NCBI RefSeq assembly: GCF_014193285.1
Contig: NZ_JACHZE010000002.1
Span: 310,001-374,000, forward strand
Reading direction: 5' to 3'
Length of the DNA stretch: 64,000 nt
Source of the DNA: Atlantibacter sp. RC6
GTDB lineage: Bacteria > Pseudomonadota > Gammaproteobacteria > Enterobacterales > Enterobacteriaceae
Positions 48,219 to 57,158 of the stretch are shown piece by piece (the first letter of the stretch is position 1; every line of letters starts with the position of its first letter). Under the pieces are notes generated by a model. That model searched no databases, had not been told where the DNA came from, and worked only from the letters and a program-made list of their open reading frames with translations. Position numbers and translations under genes: made by a program.

Positions 48219-49352
48219 ATGTTCACGTTACTGACCAATGCCAGGGTTTTTGCACCAAAGGATTTAGGTAGACAGTCCGTCTTACTGTACGGCGATAAGA
48301 TTGTCAGTATTAGCGATACCTCCCCCACGCTCCCTTTCCCTGTGACCACGCACGACTGTAAAGGTAAATGGCTGGTGCCCGGTTTTATCGATCAGCACGT
48401 CCATTTGACCGGCGGCGGCGGCGAGGCGGGATTTGCCAGCAGAACGCCAGCGTGCAGTCTCACTCGCCTGATTTCCGCAGGCATTACCACCGTCGTGGGC
48501 GTGCTGGGCACCGATGGCATTTCGCGTTCGCCGAAAGATCTGTATGCCAAAATGCAGGCGCTCAATCTGGAGGGGATCCGGGCATATATGCATACTGGCT
48601 CCTATGAGCTGCCTACCCGCACCATCACCGGCAATGTGCGGGACGATATTGCGTTTATTCCGGCCATTCTCGGGGTCAAAATCGCCCTTGCTGACCATCG
48701 CGGCTCCTTCCCAACACGGCAGGAACTGTTGCGGCTGGTAAGCGATATTCGCGTCGCGGCGCTGTTGGCCGGCAAAAAAGGCCTGCTGCATATTCATCTC
48801 GGCGGATTACCCGACGGCTTTGATTCGCTGAATGCGCTATGCGATGCCGGACTCCCCATTCACCACCTCTCTCCGACGCACGTGGCCCGCACAGCACCGC
48901 TGTTTGAACAGGCGATCGCTTTCGCCCGGCGCGGCGGCATGATTGACGTCACGTCGGGCGGCAGCCGCTATGCCCCACAGGAAGAGGCGATTGCCCATGC
49001 GCTGGAATCCGGCGTCGCACCGCAAAACATCACCATCAGTTCCGATGGCAACGGCAGCGTCCCGCGCTTCAACGCCAGCGGCGTAGTGGAAGGCCTTTCC
49101 GCTGCACCGGTTGACGGCAATATACTGCTGTTGCCGCGGCTGGTGGACGCCGGTATTCCGGTTGCGCAGGCGCTGGCGATGCTGACCTCGAACGTAGCGG
49201 ACTCTTTAGGTATCAGCGGCGGACGTATCGCCGTGGGCGAGCGCGCCGATCTCTGCGTGCTTAACGACGACCTGACGCTTCACCAGACATACGCAGCCGG
49301 ACAGCTCATGTTCGCGTCCGGCGAGTGTCTGGTGCGCGGCAATTTTGAATGA
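48219..49352 (+). CDS. Isoaspartyl (beta-aspartyl) dipeptidase, IadA-like
   Basis: The 377-residue amidohydrolase has all catalytic elements of IadA: the HxH pair in DQHVHLTGGGGE with the substrate Glu after it, the carboxylated-Lys candidate in GVKIALADHRGS, His in LHIHLGG and HHLSPTHVA, and the catalytic Asp in SSDGNGS. It should cleave beta-aspartyl dipeptides from damaged proteins or diet. A C-terminal beta domain (ISGGRIAVGERADLCVLNDDLTLHQTYAAGQ) closes the composite fold. It is coupled to the transporter gene that starts ten bases downstream. It may be a paralogue of the canonical iadA. Confidence 0.85.
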   Translation: MFTLLTNARVFAPKDLGRQSVLLYGDKIVSISDTSPTLPFPVTTHDCKGKWLVPGFIDQHVHLTGGGGEAGFASRTPACSLTRLISAGITTVVGVLGTDGISRSPKDLYAKMQALNLEGIRAYMHTGSYELPTRTITGNVRDDIAFIPAILGVKIALADHRGSFPTRQELLRLVSDIRVAALLAGKKGLLHIHLGGLPDGFDSLNALCDAGLPIHHLSPTHVARTAPLFEQAIAFARRGGMIDVTSGGSRYAPQEEAIAHALESGVAPQNITISSDGNGSVPRFNASGVVEGLSAAPVDGNILLLPRLVDAGIPVAQALAMLTSNVADSLGISGGRIAVGERADLCVLNDDLTLHQTYAAGQLMFASGECLVRGNFE

Positions 49353-49362
49353 GGGCCAGGCG

Positions 49363-50829
49363 ATGTCATTACTGATTGCACTTATTGCCGTGATTTTTGC
49401 CGGTCGGCTGATCCTTAAAAAATACAATCCCCAGGCGGTACTGCTGTTAACCGGTCTGGCGCTGCTATTTATCGCCCAGATTTTCAACATGTCGGAGATC
49501 AGCGGGCTGGTAAAGAAAACTACCGGCGTCAGCGCCTTCGATGCGTTTGAGTTTATTCGCGATACCCTGAGCGTGCGGCTTGGCGGGCTGGGATTGCAGA
49601 TCATGCTGATTGGCGGGTTCGCCGTGTATATGTCTGCCATCGGCGCCAGCCAGGTACTGGTGCGTCTCACCTCTCGCCCACTCCAAAAACTCAACTCGCC
49701 GTATTTACTGCTCGGCCTGGCATTACTCCTCGGCCAGTTTTTATCGCTGTTTATCAGCAGCGCGACCGGGCTGGGTTTGTTGCTTATGGCGACGCTTTAC
49801 CCGCTATTGACGCGCCTGGGCTGTAGCCGAGCCGCCGTTGCAGCGGTGATCGCCAGCACCTGCGCCGTGGAATTTGGCCCCGGCTACGGTAACTCAGTGC
49901 TGGCCGCGAAAACCGCAGGCGTAGAAGTGGTTGAGTATTTTGTTCGCGACCAGCTGCCGGTGGTGGTCCCGGTGGTGCTGTTTATCGCGGTATTGCACAT
50001 TGTGGTGCAACGCTTTTTTGATAAGCGTCAGCGGGCAGAAACCTCACCACAGTCGGATGTGACGCTGAAAGAAAATGAAGGTCCGCAAGCGCCGATTATT
50101 TATATGTTCCTGCCGATGCTGCCGTTGGTGCTGATGCTGCTGTGTAGTAGCCTGGCGTTCAGTCAGCTGCGCATTACGCTGGATACGGCGGTACTGATCA
50201 GCGTCTTTATCAGTCTGGTTTGTGAGTACTTACGTCATCGTAACGCGCGCGACGTGATGGCAGGCTTACAACGCGTTTTCGACAGCATGGGCAACGTGTT
50301 CGCCACCGTGGTCACGCTGATTATCGCTGGTGAAGTCTTCTCCGCCGGGCTAAAAGCCACCGGCGCGGTGGACGCGCTGCTGAATATGTCCAGCGAGTTT
50401 GGGCTCAGCGCAGCGTCGATTATTTTGCTGATGACCTTAATCACCTTCTCCATCTCAGCGCTGATGGGCTCGGGCAATGCGGCGTTTTTCTCCTTCGCGC
50501 CGATGGTGCCGGAAATCAGTAAGCATATCGGTAGCGATGTGGCGGTAATGATGCTGCCTATCCAGCTTTCGGCAGGGATTGGCCGCACCCTCTCGCCCAT
50601 TGCCGGGGTAATCATTGCTATCGCCGGGATTGCTGGCGTATCGCCAGTAGAAATCGTGAAGCGCACCGCACTGCCCATGCTGGGCGGATGGCTACTGATG
50701 CTGGTACTGACGTTTATGCGTGCCGGGCATCTGATGAATATTCTGCCATGGCTGGGGGGAATGGTGGTGCTGATGCTGATTGGCGCACTGGCGTTACGAA
50801 AACGCCCGGCAAATCCTGAAACCGCCTGA
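49363..50829 (+). CDS. DcuC-family anion transporter
   Basis: The 488-residue membrane protein has about twelve hydrophobic segments and is of the C4-dicarboxylate exporter DcuC family (ATCAVEFGPGYGNSVLAAKTAG, ALMGSGNAAFFSFAPMVPEI, QLSAGIGRTLSPIAGVIIAI). ATG 49363 has GAGG seven bases before it; a TTG at 49345 also opens the frame but overlaps the dipeptidase stop. Linkage suggests import of beta-aspartyl dipeptides or export of aspartate-derived dicarboxylates. The direction and substrate are inference. Confidence 0.83.
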   Translation: MSLLIALIAVIFAGRLILKKYNPQAVLLLTGLALLFIAQIFNMSEISGLVKKTTGVSAFDAFEFIRDTLSVRLGGLGLQIMLIGGFAVYMSAIGASQVLVRLTSRPLQKLNSPYLLLGLALLLGQFLSLFISSATGLGLLLMATLYPLLTRLGCSRAAVAAVIASTCAVEFGPGYGNSVLAAKTAGVEVVEYFVRDQLPVVVPVVLFIAVLHIVVQRFFDKRQRAETSPQSDVTLKENEGPQAPIIYMFLPMLPLVLMLLCSSLAFSQLRITLDTAVLISVFISLVCEYLRHRNARDVMAGLQRVFDSMGNVFATVVTLIIAGEVFSAGLKATGAVDALLNMSSEFGLSAASIILLMTLITFSISALMGSGNAAFFSFAPMVPEISKHIGSDVAVMMLPIQLSAGIGRTLSPIAGVIIAIAGIAGVSPVEIVKRTALPMLGGWLLMLVLTFMRAGHLMNILPWLGGMVVLMLIGALALRKRPANPETA

Positions 50830-50830
50830 T

Positions 50831-50861
50831 AAAAAAAGCGCCGGAATCCCGGCGCTTCGTT
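50831..50861. terminator. Bidirectional terminator between the transporter gene and glmM
   Basis: AGCGCCGG pairs with CCGGCGCT around AATC, with an A-tract before and TTCGTTTTTT after. It sits between converging stops. Confidence 0.82.
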
Positions 50862-50863
50862 TT

Positions 50864-52201
50864 TTACGCTGCTTTAACCGCATCGGCAATACGGTTGGCA
50901 AACGCAGTGACTTGCGCTTCGTCTTCGCCTTCAACCATCACACGGATTAACGGCTCGGTGCCGGATTTACGCAACAGCACGCGGCCACGGTTGCCCAGCG
51001 CCTTTTCGACTTCGGCGGTGACTGCTTTCACCTGATCGTTTTCCAGCGGATCGCCGCTGCCAGCGGTAAAACGCACGTTAACCAACACTTGCGGGAACAG
51101 TTTCATGCCACTGCACAGGTCGTGCAGGCTCATATGGTTCCTGACCATGGCGGTTAATACCTGGAGCGCCGCAACAATGCCGTCGCCGGTGGTGGTCTGG
51201 TCGAGCAGAATCACGTGTCCTGAGTTTTCCGCCCCAATGCGCCAGCCTTTCTCCTGCATTTTTTCCAGCACGTAGCGGTCGCCCACTTTGGCGCGGGCAA
51301 ACGGGATACCGAGCTGCTTCAGCGCCACTTCCAGGCCCATGTTGCTCATCAGCGTGCCGACTGCGCCGCCGCGCAGTTTGCCCTGGCGCAGGCCTTCGCG
51401 GGCAATGATATAAAGGATCTGGTCGCCATCGACTTTATTGCCTTCATGGTCGACCATAATGACGCGGTCGCCGTCGCCATCGAACGCAATGCCCAGATTG
51501 GCTTTTTCTGCGACTACACGCGCCTGCAGCATCCGCACATCCGTCGCGCCGCATTTTTCGTTGATGTTCACGCCATCCGGCTCGCAGCCGATGGCAATGA
51601 CTTCAGCGCCCAGTTCGCGCAGCACGTTTGGCGCAATGTGGTAGGTCGCGCCATTGGCGCAATCCACCACAATCTTCAGGTTGTTGAGATTGAGTTCGTT
51701 TGGAAAGGTGGCCTTACAGAATTCGATATAGCGTCCGGCAGCATCCACGATCCGGCTGGCTTTACCGAGCTGCGCGGAATCGACGCAGGTGATCTCTTTT
51801 TCCATTTCGGCTTCGATCGCTTCTTCAACTTCGTCCGGTAACTTGGTGCCGTCAATGGAGAAAAATTTGATGCCGTTATCGTAAAAGGGGTTATGCGATG
51901 CCGAGATCACGATACCGGCTTCCGCGCGGAAAGTGCGGGTCAAATAGGCGATTGCCGGAGTAGGCATCGGGCCAGTAAACGACGCGGACAGGCCCGCTGC
52001 GGAAAGGCCCGCTTCCAGCGCGGATTCCAGCATGTAGCCAGAAATACGGGTGTCTTTCCCGATAATAATTTTACGCGAACCATGACGCGCCAGCACCTGG
52101 CCTGCGGCCCAGCCCAGTTTGAGCACAAAATCAGGAGTGATTGGCGCATCACCTACACGCCCACGAATGCCATCGGTGCCAAAATATTTACGGTTACTCA
52201 T
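50864..52201 (-). CDS. glmM: Phosphoglucosamine mutase GlmM
   Basis: The 445-residue enzyme turns glucosamine-6-phosphate into glucosamine-1-phosphate for UDP-GlcNAc. The phosphorylated Ser lies in ISASHNP (about residue 102), the metal loop is DGDGDR (about 241-246), the sugar loop GAENSGH is present, and the C-terminal phosphate loop is [12 protein letters not shown]. The start overlaps the folP stop by four bases, so the two are coupled as in E. coli. Confidence 0.97.
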   Translation of the reverse strand: MSNRKYFGTDGIRGRVGDAPITPDFVLKLGWAAGQVLARHGSRKIIIGKDTRISGYMLESALEAGLSAAGLSASFTGPMPTPAIAYLTRTFRAEAGIVISASHNPFYDNGIKFFSIDGTKLPDEVEEAIEAEMEKEITCVDSAQLGKASRIVDAAGRYIEFCKATFPNELNLNNLKIVVDCANGATYHIAPNVLRELGAEVIAIGCEPDGVNINEKCGATDVRMLQARVVAEKANLGIAFDGDGDRVIMVDHEGNKVDGDQILYIIAREGLRQGKLRGGAVGTLMSNMGLEVALKQLGIPFARAKVGDRYVLEKMQEKGWRIGAENSGHVILLDQTTTGDGIVAALQVLTAMVRNHMSLHDLCSGMKLFPQVLVNVRFTAGSGDPLENDQVKAVTAEVEKALGNRGRVLLRKSGTEPLIRVMVEGEDEAQVTAFANRIADAVKAA

Positions 52202-53043
52202 AGCGTTTTTTTATCCTTCGCTGAAAGTGTAGCTTCGACAACTCTCATTGCTTCTACCGTCTCTTTAACGTCATGGACGCGAATAATTTGCGCCCCCTGC
52301 ATCGCCGCGATCACAGCACAGGCAAGGCTGCCGCTTAATCGCTCCGTCGGTCCAACATTCAGTAACTGACCGACCATAGATTTACGCGACATTCCCACTA
52401 ATAGCGGTAGTTCGAAATGATGAAATTCTGCAAGCCTGGCGAGAAGTTGATAATTGTGGTGGAGATTTTTACCGAAACCAAACCCCGGGTCGAGCAACAA
52501 TTTCTCTTTTGCGATGCCTGCGGCTTCGCAACGCGCGATTTGCTCAATAAAGTAGCGATTTACCGATTCATACACGTCGTCATAATGCGGCGCGTTCTGC
52601 ATAGTGCGCGGTTCGCCCTGCATATGCATCAGGCACACCGGCAGGCCGGTTTGCGCAGCGGCGGCCAGCGCCCCAGGCTCCTGTAATGATCGAATATCGT
52701 TGATGATATGCGCGCCCGCTCTGGCGGATTCAAGGATCACTTCCGGTTTCGAGGTATCCACGGAAACCCATACTTCAAAACGTTGCGCGATGGCCTCAAC
52801 GACCGGGATCACGCGCGCCAACTCTTCATCCACGCTGACCTCATCGGCACCCGGCCGGGTGGATTCGCCGCCCACGTCGATAATCGTCGCCCCGGCATTA
52901 ATCATGGCGTTGGCATGCTTCACCGCATCAATCAGCTGGTTATGCTTGCCGCCGTCCGAGAAAGAATCCGGCGTGACGTTGAGAATTCCCATTACGTGGG
53001 GGTGCGTAAGATCCAGCGTGGATCCCTGGGCATAGAGTTTCAT
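52198..53043 (-). CDS. folP: Dihydropteroate synthase FolP
   Basis: The 281-residue TIM-barrel enzyme joins para-aminobenzoate and the pterin diphosphate in folate synthesis and is the sulfonamide target. Signatures: [14 protein letters not shown] (about 19-32), [11 protein letters not shown] (about 56-66), and [13 protein letters not shown]. No change of the known resistance positions is evident from reading. ATG 53043 gives the E. coli N-terminus MKLYAQG; the open frame starts eight codons earlier. It lies between ftsH (after a terminator) and glmM. Confidence 0.95.
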   Translation of the reverse strand: MKLYAQGSTLDLTHPHVMGILNVTPDSFSDGGKHNQLIDAVKHANAMINAGATIIDVGGESTRPGADEVSVDEELARVIPVVEAIAQRFEVWVSVDTSKPEVILESARAGAHIINDIRSLQEPGALAAAAQTGLPVCLMHMQGEPRTMQNAPHYDDVYESVNRYFIEQIARCEAAGIAKEKLLLDPGFGFGKNLHHNYQLLARLAEFHHFELPLLVGMSRKSMVGQLLNVGPTERLSGSLACAVIAAMQGAQIIRVHDVKETVEAMRVVEATLSAKDKKTL

Positions 53044-53071
53044 CGTTAATCCTTGAGACCAGTTCACATAC

Positions 53072-53103
53072 CAAAAAAAACCCCGGGCATGCCCAGGGTT
53101 TTC
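53072..53103 (-). terminator. Terminator between ftsH and folP
   Basis: On the minus strand AAAACCCTGGGC pairs with GCCCGGGGTTTT around AT, followed by a run of eight T residues. Read-through to folP-glmM is known in E. coli. Confidence 0.8.
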
Positions 53104-53124
53104 TCATTACCGCTTCATTAAAAC

Positions 53125-55065
53125 TTACTTGTCGCCCAACTGTTCTGACATGGTATTGCCCGGGTTCGGCGTGCGCGGCTCATCAATCGGACGCGGCGCT
53201 TGCGGGGTGCCATTGTTGTCAGAGTTGTTCGTACCTGGATCTTCCCAGCCTGCTGGCGGACGCACGTGGCGGCGGGCCATCAGGTCGTCAATCTGCGGCG
53301 CATCGATGGTTTCATACTTCATCAGTGCGTCTTTCATGGCGTGGAGAATATCCATGTTGTCATTCAGGATGGTGCGGGCGCGATTGTAGTTACGCTCAAT
53401 CAGCGCTTTCACTTCCTGGTCGATGATACGCGCGGTTTCATCGGACATATGTTTGGCTTTCGCTACGCTACGGCCCAGGAACACTTCGCCCTCTTCTTCC
53501 GCGTACAGCAGCGGACCGAGTTTGTCGGAGAAGCCCCACTGAGTCACCATGTTACGCGCCAGGTTCGTCGCCACTTTGATATCGTTGGACGCACCGGTAG
53601 AAACATGCTCGGCACCGTAGATGATCTCTTCAGCAAGACGACCGCCGTACAGGGTGGAGATCTGGCTTTCCAGCTTCTGGCGGCTGGCGCTGATCGCATC
53701 ACCTTCCGGCAGGAAGAACGTCACACCCAGCGCGCGACCACGTGGGATAATCGTCACTTTATGCACCGGATCGTGTTCCGGCACCAGGCGGCCAATAATG
53801 GCGTGGCCTGCTTCGTGATACGCGGTGGATTCTTTCTGCGCTTCGGTCATCACCATGGAGCGGCGTTCCGCACCCATCATGATTTTGTCTTTCGCTTTTT
53901 CGAACTCAACCATTGAAACAACGCGTTTGTTACCGCGAGCGGCAAACAGCGCGGCTTCGTTCACCAGGTTGGCGAGATCCGCACCGGAGAAGCCCGGGGT
54001 ACCGCGTGCGATAATGGCCGCATCGATGTCCGGAGACAGCGGAACGCGACGCATATGCACTTTCAGGATCTGCTCACGGCCACGCACATCCGGCAGGCCA
54101 ACCACAACCTGACGGTCGAAACGGCCTGGACGCAGCAGCGCTGGGTCAAGCACGTCAGGACGGTTAGTCGCCGCGATAACGATAATGCCTTCGTTACCTT
54201 CGAAACCATCCATTTCAACCAGCATCTGGTTCAGGGTTTGTTCACGTTCGTCATGACCGCCGCCCAGACCCGCTCCACGCTGACGGCCTACGGCGTCGAT
54301 TTCATCGATAAAGATGATGCACGGCGCGGCTTTCTTGGCCTGTTCGAACATGTCACGAACGCGGGATGCACCCACGCCAACGAACATTTCTACGAAGTCG
54401 GAACCTGAAATGGTGAAGAACGGCACTTTCGCTTCGCCCGCGATGGCTTTCGCCAGCAGGGTTTTACCGGTACCCGGAGGGCCAACCATCAGCACGCCTT
54501 TCGGGATCTTACCGCCCAGCTTCTGGAAGCGGCTCGGTTCACGCAGATATTCAACCAGTTCGCCCACTTCTTCTTTCGCTTCGTCGCAACCGGCGACGTC
54601 GGCGAACGTGGTCTTAATCTGGTCTTCGGTCAGCATACGCGCCTTGCTCTTACCGAACGACATGGCGCCTTTACCGCCGCCGCCCTGCATCTGGCGCATA
54701 AAGAAGATCCAGACGCCAATCAGCAACAGCATTGGGAACCAGGAAATAAAGATGGAAGCCAGCAGGCTTGGCTCTTCAGGCGGCTCGCCAACCACTTTTA
54801 CGTTTTTGGTAATCAGGTTATCAAGCAGCTTCGGGTCGTTAACGGGGATGTAAGTCGTGTATTTGTTACTGTCTTTCTTGGTAACGTTGATTTCACGTCC
54901 GTTGATACGCGCTTCGCGAACCTGATCCTGGTTAACTTCCTGCAAGAAGGTAGAGTAATCCACCCTACGGCCATTCGACTCGCTGGGCCCAAAGCTCTGG
55001 AATACTGACATCAGCACAACGGCAATGACCAGCCAGAGTATTAGGTTTTTCGCCATGTCACTCAA
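53125..55065 (-). CDS. ftsH: ATP-dependent zinc metalloprotease FtsH
   Basis: The membrane-anchored AAA protease (about 646 residues) degrades LpxC, sigma-32, unassembled SecY and other proteins. Two N-terminal membrane segments (about 8-25 and 99-120) flank a periplasmic domain. The AAA module has GPPGTGKT (about 195) and the arginine-finger region, and the zinc site HEAGH is at about 417. The TTG at 55065 is best placed (GAGG eight bases upstream) and gives MSDMAKN; ATG 55056 (MAKNLILW) is the alternative and both are discussed for E. coli. Cotranscribed with rlmE. Confidence 0.95.
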   Translation of the reverse strand: MSDMAKNLILWLVIAVVLMSVFQSFGPSESNGRRVDYSTFLQEVNQDQVREARINGREINVTKKDSNKYTTYIPVNDPKLLDNLITKNVKVVGEPPEEPSLLASIFISWFPMLLLIGVWIFFMRQMQGGGGKGAMSFGKSKARMLTEDQIKTTFADVAGCDEAKEEVGELVEYLREPSRFQKLGGKIPKGVLMVGPPGTGKTLLAKAIAGEAKVPFFTISGSDFVEMFVGVGASRVRDMFEQAKKAAPCIIFIDEIDAVGRQRGAGLGGGHDEREQTLNQMLVEMDGFEGNEGIIVIAATNRPDVLDPALLRPGRFDRQVVVGLPDVRGREQILKVHMRRVPLSPDIDAAIIARGTPGFSGADLANLVNEAALFAARGNKRVVSMVEFEKAKDKIMMGAERRSMVMTEAQKESTAYHEAGHAIIGRLVPEHDPVHKVTIIPRGRALGVTFFLPEGDAISASRQKLESQISTLYGGRLAEEIIYGAEHVSTGASNDIKVATNLARNMVTQWGFSDKLGPLLYAEEEGEVFLGRSVAKAKHMSDETARIIDQEVKALIERNYNRARTILNDNMDILHAMKDALMKYETIDAPQIDDLMARRHVRPPAGWEDPGTNNSDNNGTPQAPRPIDEPRTPNPGNTMSEQLGDK

Positions 55066-55112
55066 GGGATTAACCTCATATTACAACTGTGTTAACAAAC
55101 AGCGTCAGGGTA

Positions 55113-55742
55113 CTATAGTTTGCGCCCAGTCGCTACAATGTAAACTTCACGTGAACGGGCACGGGAAGAATCCGGCTTACGAACTTTCACCTTCGTAAAC
55201 AGGGAGCGAATATCCCTTAGATACTCATCGAAACCTTCGCCCTGGAACACCTTCACTACAAAACTACCACCCGGCGCCAACACATCGCGACACATATCCA
55301 GAGCCAGTTCGACCAGATACATGGAGCGAGGAATATCAACAGCAGGTGTCCCGCTCATATTTGGCGCCATATCCGACATGACAACCTGTACTTTACTCTC
55401 ACCTACACGCTCCAGCAGCGCTTTCACGACTAATTCATCACGAAAATCGCCCTGAATAAAGTCCACACCGACGATAGGATCCATAGGTAAAAGATCGCAT
55501 GCGATAATGCGACCCTGGCCGCCAATCTGCGTGACCACATACTGGGACCAACCGCCGGGTGCAGCGCCAAGATCGACAACCGTCATTCCTGGCTTAAAAA
55601 GTTTGTCACTTTGCTGTATTTCATCAAGTTTAAACCAGGCTCGGGAACGTAACCCTTTTTTCTGAGCCTGTTGAACATATTTATCGCTAAAGTGTTCCTG
55701 GAGCCAGCGGCTCGAGCTGGCAGAACGCTTTTTACCTGTCAT
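55113..55742 (-). CDS. rlmE: 23S rRNA 2'-O-methyltransferase RlmE (U2552)
   Basis: The 209-residue Rossmann-fold enzyme methylates U2552 in the A-loop of 23S rRNA, a late 50S assembly step. S-adenosylmethionine motif [14 protein letters not shown] and the K-D-K-E type tetrad residues ([19 protein letters not shown]) are visible. ATG 55742 begins [14 protein letters not shown]; four codons upstream are in frame. It is first in the heat-shock operon rlmE-ftsH. Confidence 0.96.
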   Translation of the reverse strand: MTGKKRSASSSRWLQEHFSDKYVQQAQKKGLRSRAWFKLDEIQQSDKLFKPGMTVVDLGAAPGGWSQYVVTQIGGQGRIIACDLLPMDPIVGVDFIQGDFRDELVVKALLERVGESKVQVVMSDMAPNMSGTPAVDIPRSMYLVELALDMCRDVLAPGGSFVVKVFQGEGFDEYLRDIRSLFTKVKVRKPDSSRARSREVYIVATGRKL

Positions 55743-55846
55743 TTCAATTTCCATCCGGGTTCATCGTGCTACCCACGTGCCGTCAGGCTGAATACCCTGC
55801 GGTTTCGCATCGCAGTACAATTTGAAATCTGTTGGGTATTAATGGG

Positions 55847-55874
55847 AGATGGCGGTAGAATGAACCGTTTTCAA
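55847..55874 (-). promoter_or_regulatory. Candidate sigma-32 promoter of rlmE-ftsH
   Basis: On the minus strand TTGAAA (55874-55869) is followed after 13 bp by CCGCCATCT (55855-55847), close to the heat-shock pattern CTTGAA-N13/17-CCCCATNT. Heat-shock control of this operon is established in E. coli. Confidence 0.55.
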
Positions 55875-55897
55875 TCCCAACGTAAGTAAAAAAACCG

Positions 55898-56191
55898 ATG
55901 AATCTGAGTACTAAACAAAAACAGCACCTGAAAGGTCTGGCACATCCGCTCAAGCCCGTTGTTATGCTTGGCAATAATGGTTTGACCGAAGGGGTACTGG
56001 CCGAGATTGAACAAGCGCTGACGCATCATGAGCTGATCAAGGTGAAAATCGCCACGGAAGACCGCGAAACGAAAACCCTGGTCGTTGAGGCCATCGTGCG
56101 GGAAACCGGCGCCTGTAATGTCCAGGTTATCGGTAAAACGCTCGTTCTGTACCGTCCTTCACAAGAGCGCAAAATTTCTCTGCCGCGTTAA
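55898..56191 (+). CDS. yhbY: CRM-domain RNA-binding protein YhbY
   Basis: The 97-residue protein is a single CRM domain with the conserved GNNGLT loop (LGNNGLTEGV) and KVKIATEDRE strand. E. coli YhbY associates with pre-50S particles. It is divergent from rlmE; the 155-bp gap holds the heat-shock promoter of the neighbour. Confidence 0.95.
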   Translation: MNLSTKQKQHLKGLAHPLKPVVMLGNNGLTEGVLAEIEQALTHHELIKVKIATEDRETKTLVVEAIVRETGACNVQVIGKTLVLYRPSQERKISLPR

Positions 56192-56207
56192 TCATCATTG
56201 GATGAGT

Positions 56208-56232
56208 CCACATAATTGTAACAATAATGTGG
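56208..56232. repeat. 25-bp near-perfect palindrome after yhbY
   Basis: CCACATAATTGT and ACAATAATGTGG are reverse complements with a single mismatch around one central base. It lies 16 bases past the yhbY stop, between yhbY and its terminator. It could be a protein-binding dyad or an mRNA hairpin. Confidence 0.7.
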
Positions 56233-56267
56233 CAGCGCTGAGCAAAATGCCATGCTCTGTGTGATGT

Positions 56268-56293
56268 TAAAAGGCCGCATCGCGGCCTTTTAC
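56268..56293 (+). terminator. Terminator after yhbY
   Basis: AAAGGCCGC and GCGGCCTTT pair around ATC, followed by TTAC. It lies about 77 bases past the yhbY stop and 140 bases from the greA stop. Between it and greA no further feature is seen. Confidence 0.75.
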
Positions 56294-56433
56294 CTGGCTT
56301 TACAATAGCCGCAGATTTTCGTTGTGCAATCGCCACGGTTTTTATTTCACGCCCGCCGTCAAACTTTCAACGCAGACGTATATTCTTTAACCATTCGGAT
56401 TAGACCGAAAATGTGCGTTCATAAACGCCAATA

Positions 56434-56910
56434 TTAAAGATATTCGACTTTCACGATTTCGAATTCAACCTGCCCGCCTGGGGTGTTGATGACGACCACA
56501 TCGTCGACTTCTTTCCCTACCAGACCACGCGCAATAGGCGAGTTCACCGAGATCAGGTTTTGCTTAAAATCGGCCTCGTCATCACCCACGATGCGGTAGG
56601 TTTGCTCTTCATCAGAATCCAGATTCAACACGGTTACGGTTGAACCAAAAATCACACGCCCATTGTTCGGCATTTTAGTGATATCAATCACCTGGGCATT
56701 CGAAAGCTTGGCTTCGATATCTTTGATGCGCCCTTCACAAAAACCCTGCTGCTCACGCGCGGCGTGGTATTCAGCGTTCTCTTTCAGGTCGCCATGTTCA
56801 CGCGCTTCGGCAATTGCGGCAATGATCTCCGGACGACGAACGGATTTCAGGAACTCCAGTTCTTCGCGCAATTTATCGGCACCACGTAAGGTCATCGGAA
56901 TCGCTTGCAT
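56434..56910 (-). CDS. greA: Transcription elongation factor GreA
   Basis: The 158-residue factor rescues backtracked RNA polymerase by stimulating transcript cleavage. An N-terminal coiled coil with the acidic tip in [12 protein letters not shown] (about 38-49) is followed by an FKBP-like C-terminal domain. ATG 56910 begins [10 protein letters not shown] as in E. coli; the open frame extends upstream through the GraL leader. Its leader contains a sigma-E promoter and a terminator. Confidence 0.96.
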   Translation of the reverse strand: MQAIPMTLRGADKLREELEFLKSVRRPEIIAAIAEAREHGDLKENAEYHAAREQQGFCEGRIKDIEAKLSNAQVIDITKMPNNGRVIFGSTVTVLNLDSDEEQTYRIVGDDEADFKQNLISVNSPIARGLVGKEVDDVVVINTPGGQVEFEIVKVEYL

Positions 56911-57002
56911 TTTTATACCTCTCAAACAGTCCTTTTCGCAGCGGAAACTCCGCCACGGCCAGTATGTCGCCCCGGCTAAAACCCGCAGGCACCGGGTAAC
57001 AA

Positions 57003-57040
57003 ACAAAAAAAAACCGACCCGGAGCAAGGCACCAGGTCAG
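57003..57040 (-). terminator. Intrinsic terminator in the greA leader
   Basis: On the minus strand GACCTGG pairs with CCGGGTC (one T-G pair), followed by GGTTTTTTTTTG. It lies about 95 bases upstream of the greA start, so full-length greA mRNA must read through it. Confidence 0.75.
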
Positions 57041-57047
57041 GAACGAT
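57003..57047 (-). ncRNA. graL: GraL-type leader RNA of greA
   Basis: A transcript from the sigma-E promoter would begin near 57047 and meet an intrinsic terminator at 57038-57003, giving about 45 bases. In E. coli short GraL RNAs arise in just this way from the greA leader and affect a set of genes. Start and end are predicted by distance, not measured. Confidence 0.6.
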
Positions 57048-57053
57048 TTTGCA

Positions 57054-57082
57054 TTTTGATAGGCATTTTAACCTGAAGTTCC
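57054..57082 (-). promoter_or_regulatory. Sigma-E promoter of greA
   Basis: On the minus strand GGAACTT (57082-57076) and TCAAAA (57059-57054) are separated by 16 bp, an exact match to the sigma-E consensus. E. coli greA also has a sigma-E promoter. Confidence 0.78.
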
Positions 57083-57158
57083 CTGAGGGTCATCGTTTAC
57101 TTTACCGTGCGATGCACCGTAGTATGACGGCACGTTTCCAGGCTGTTACCGCGAGATT

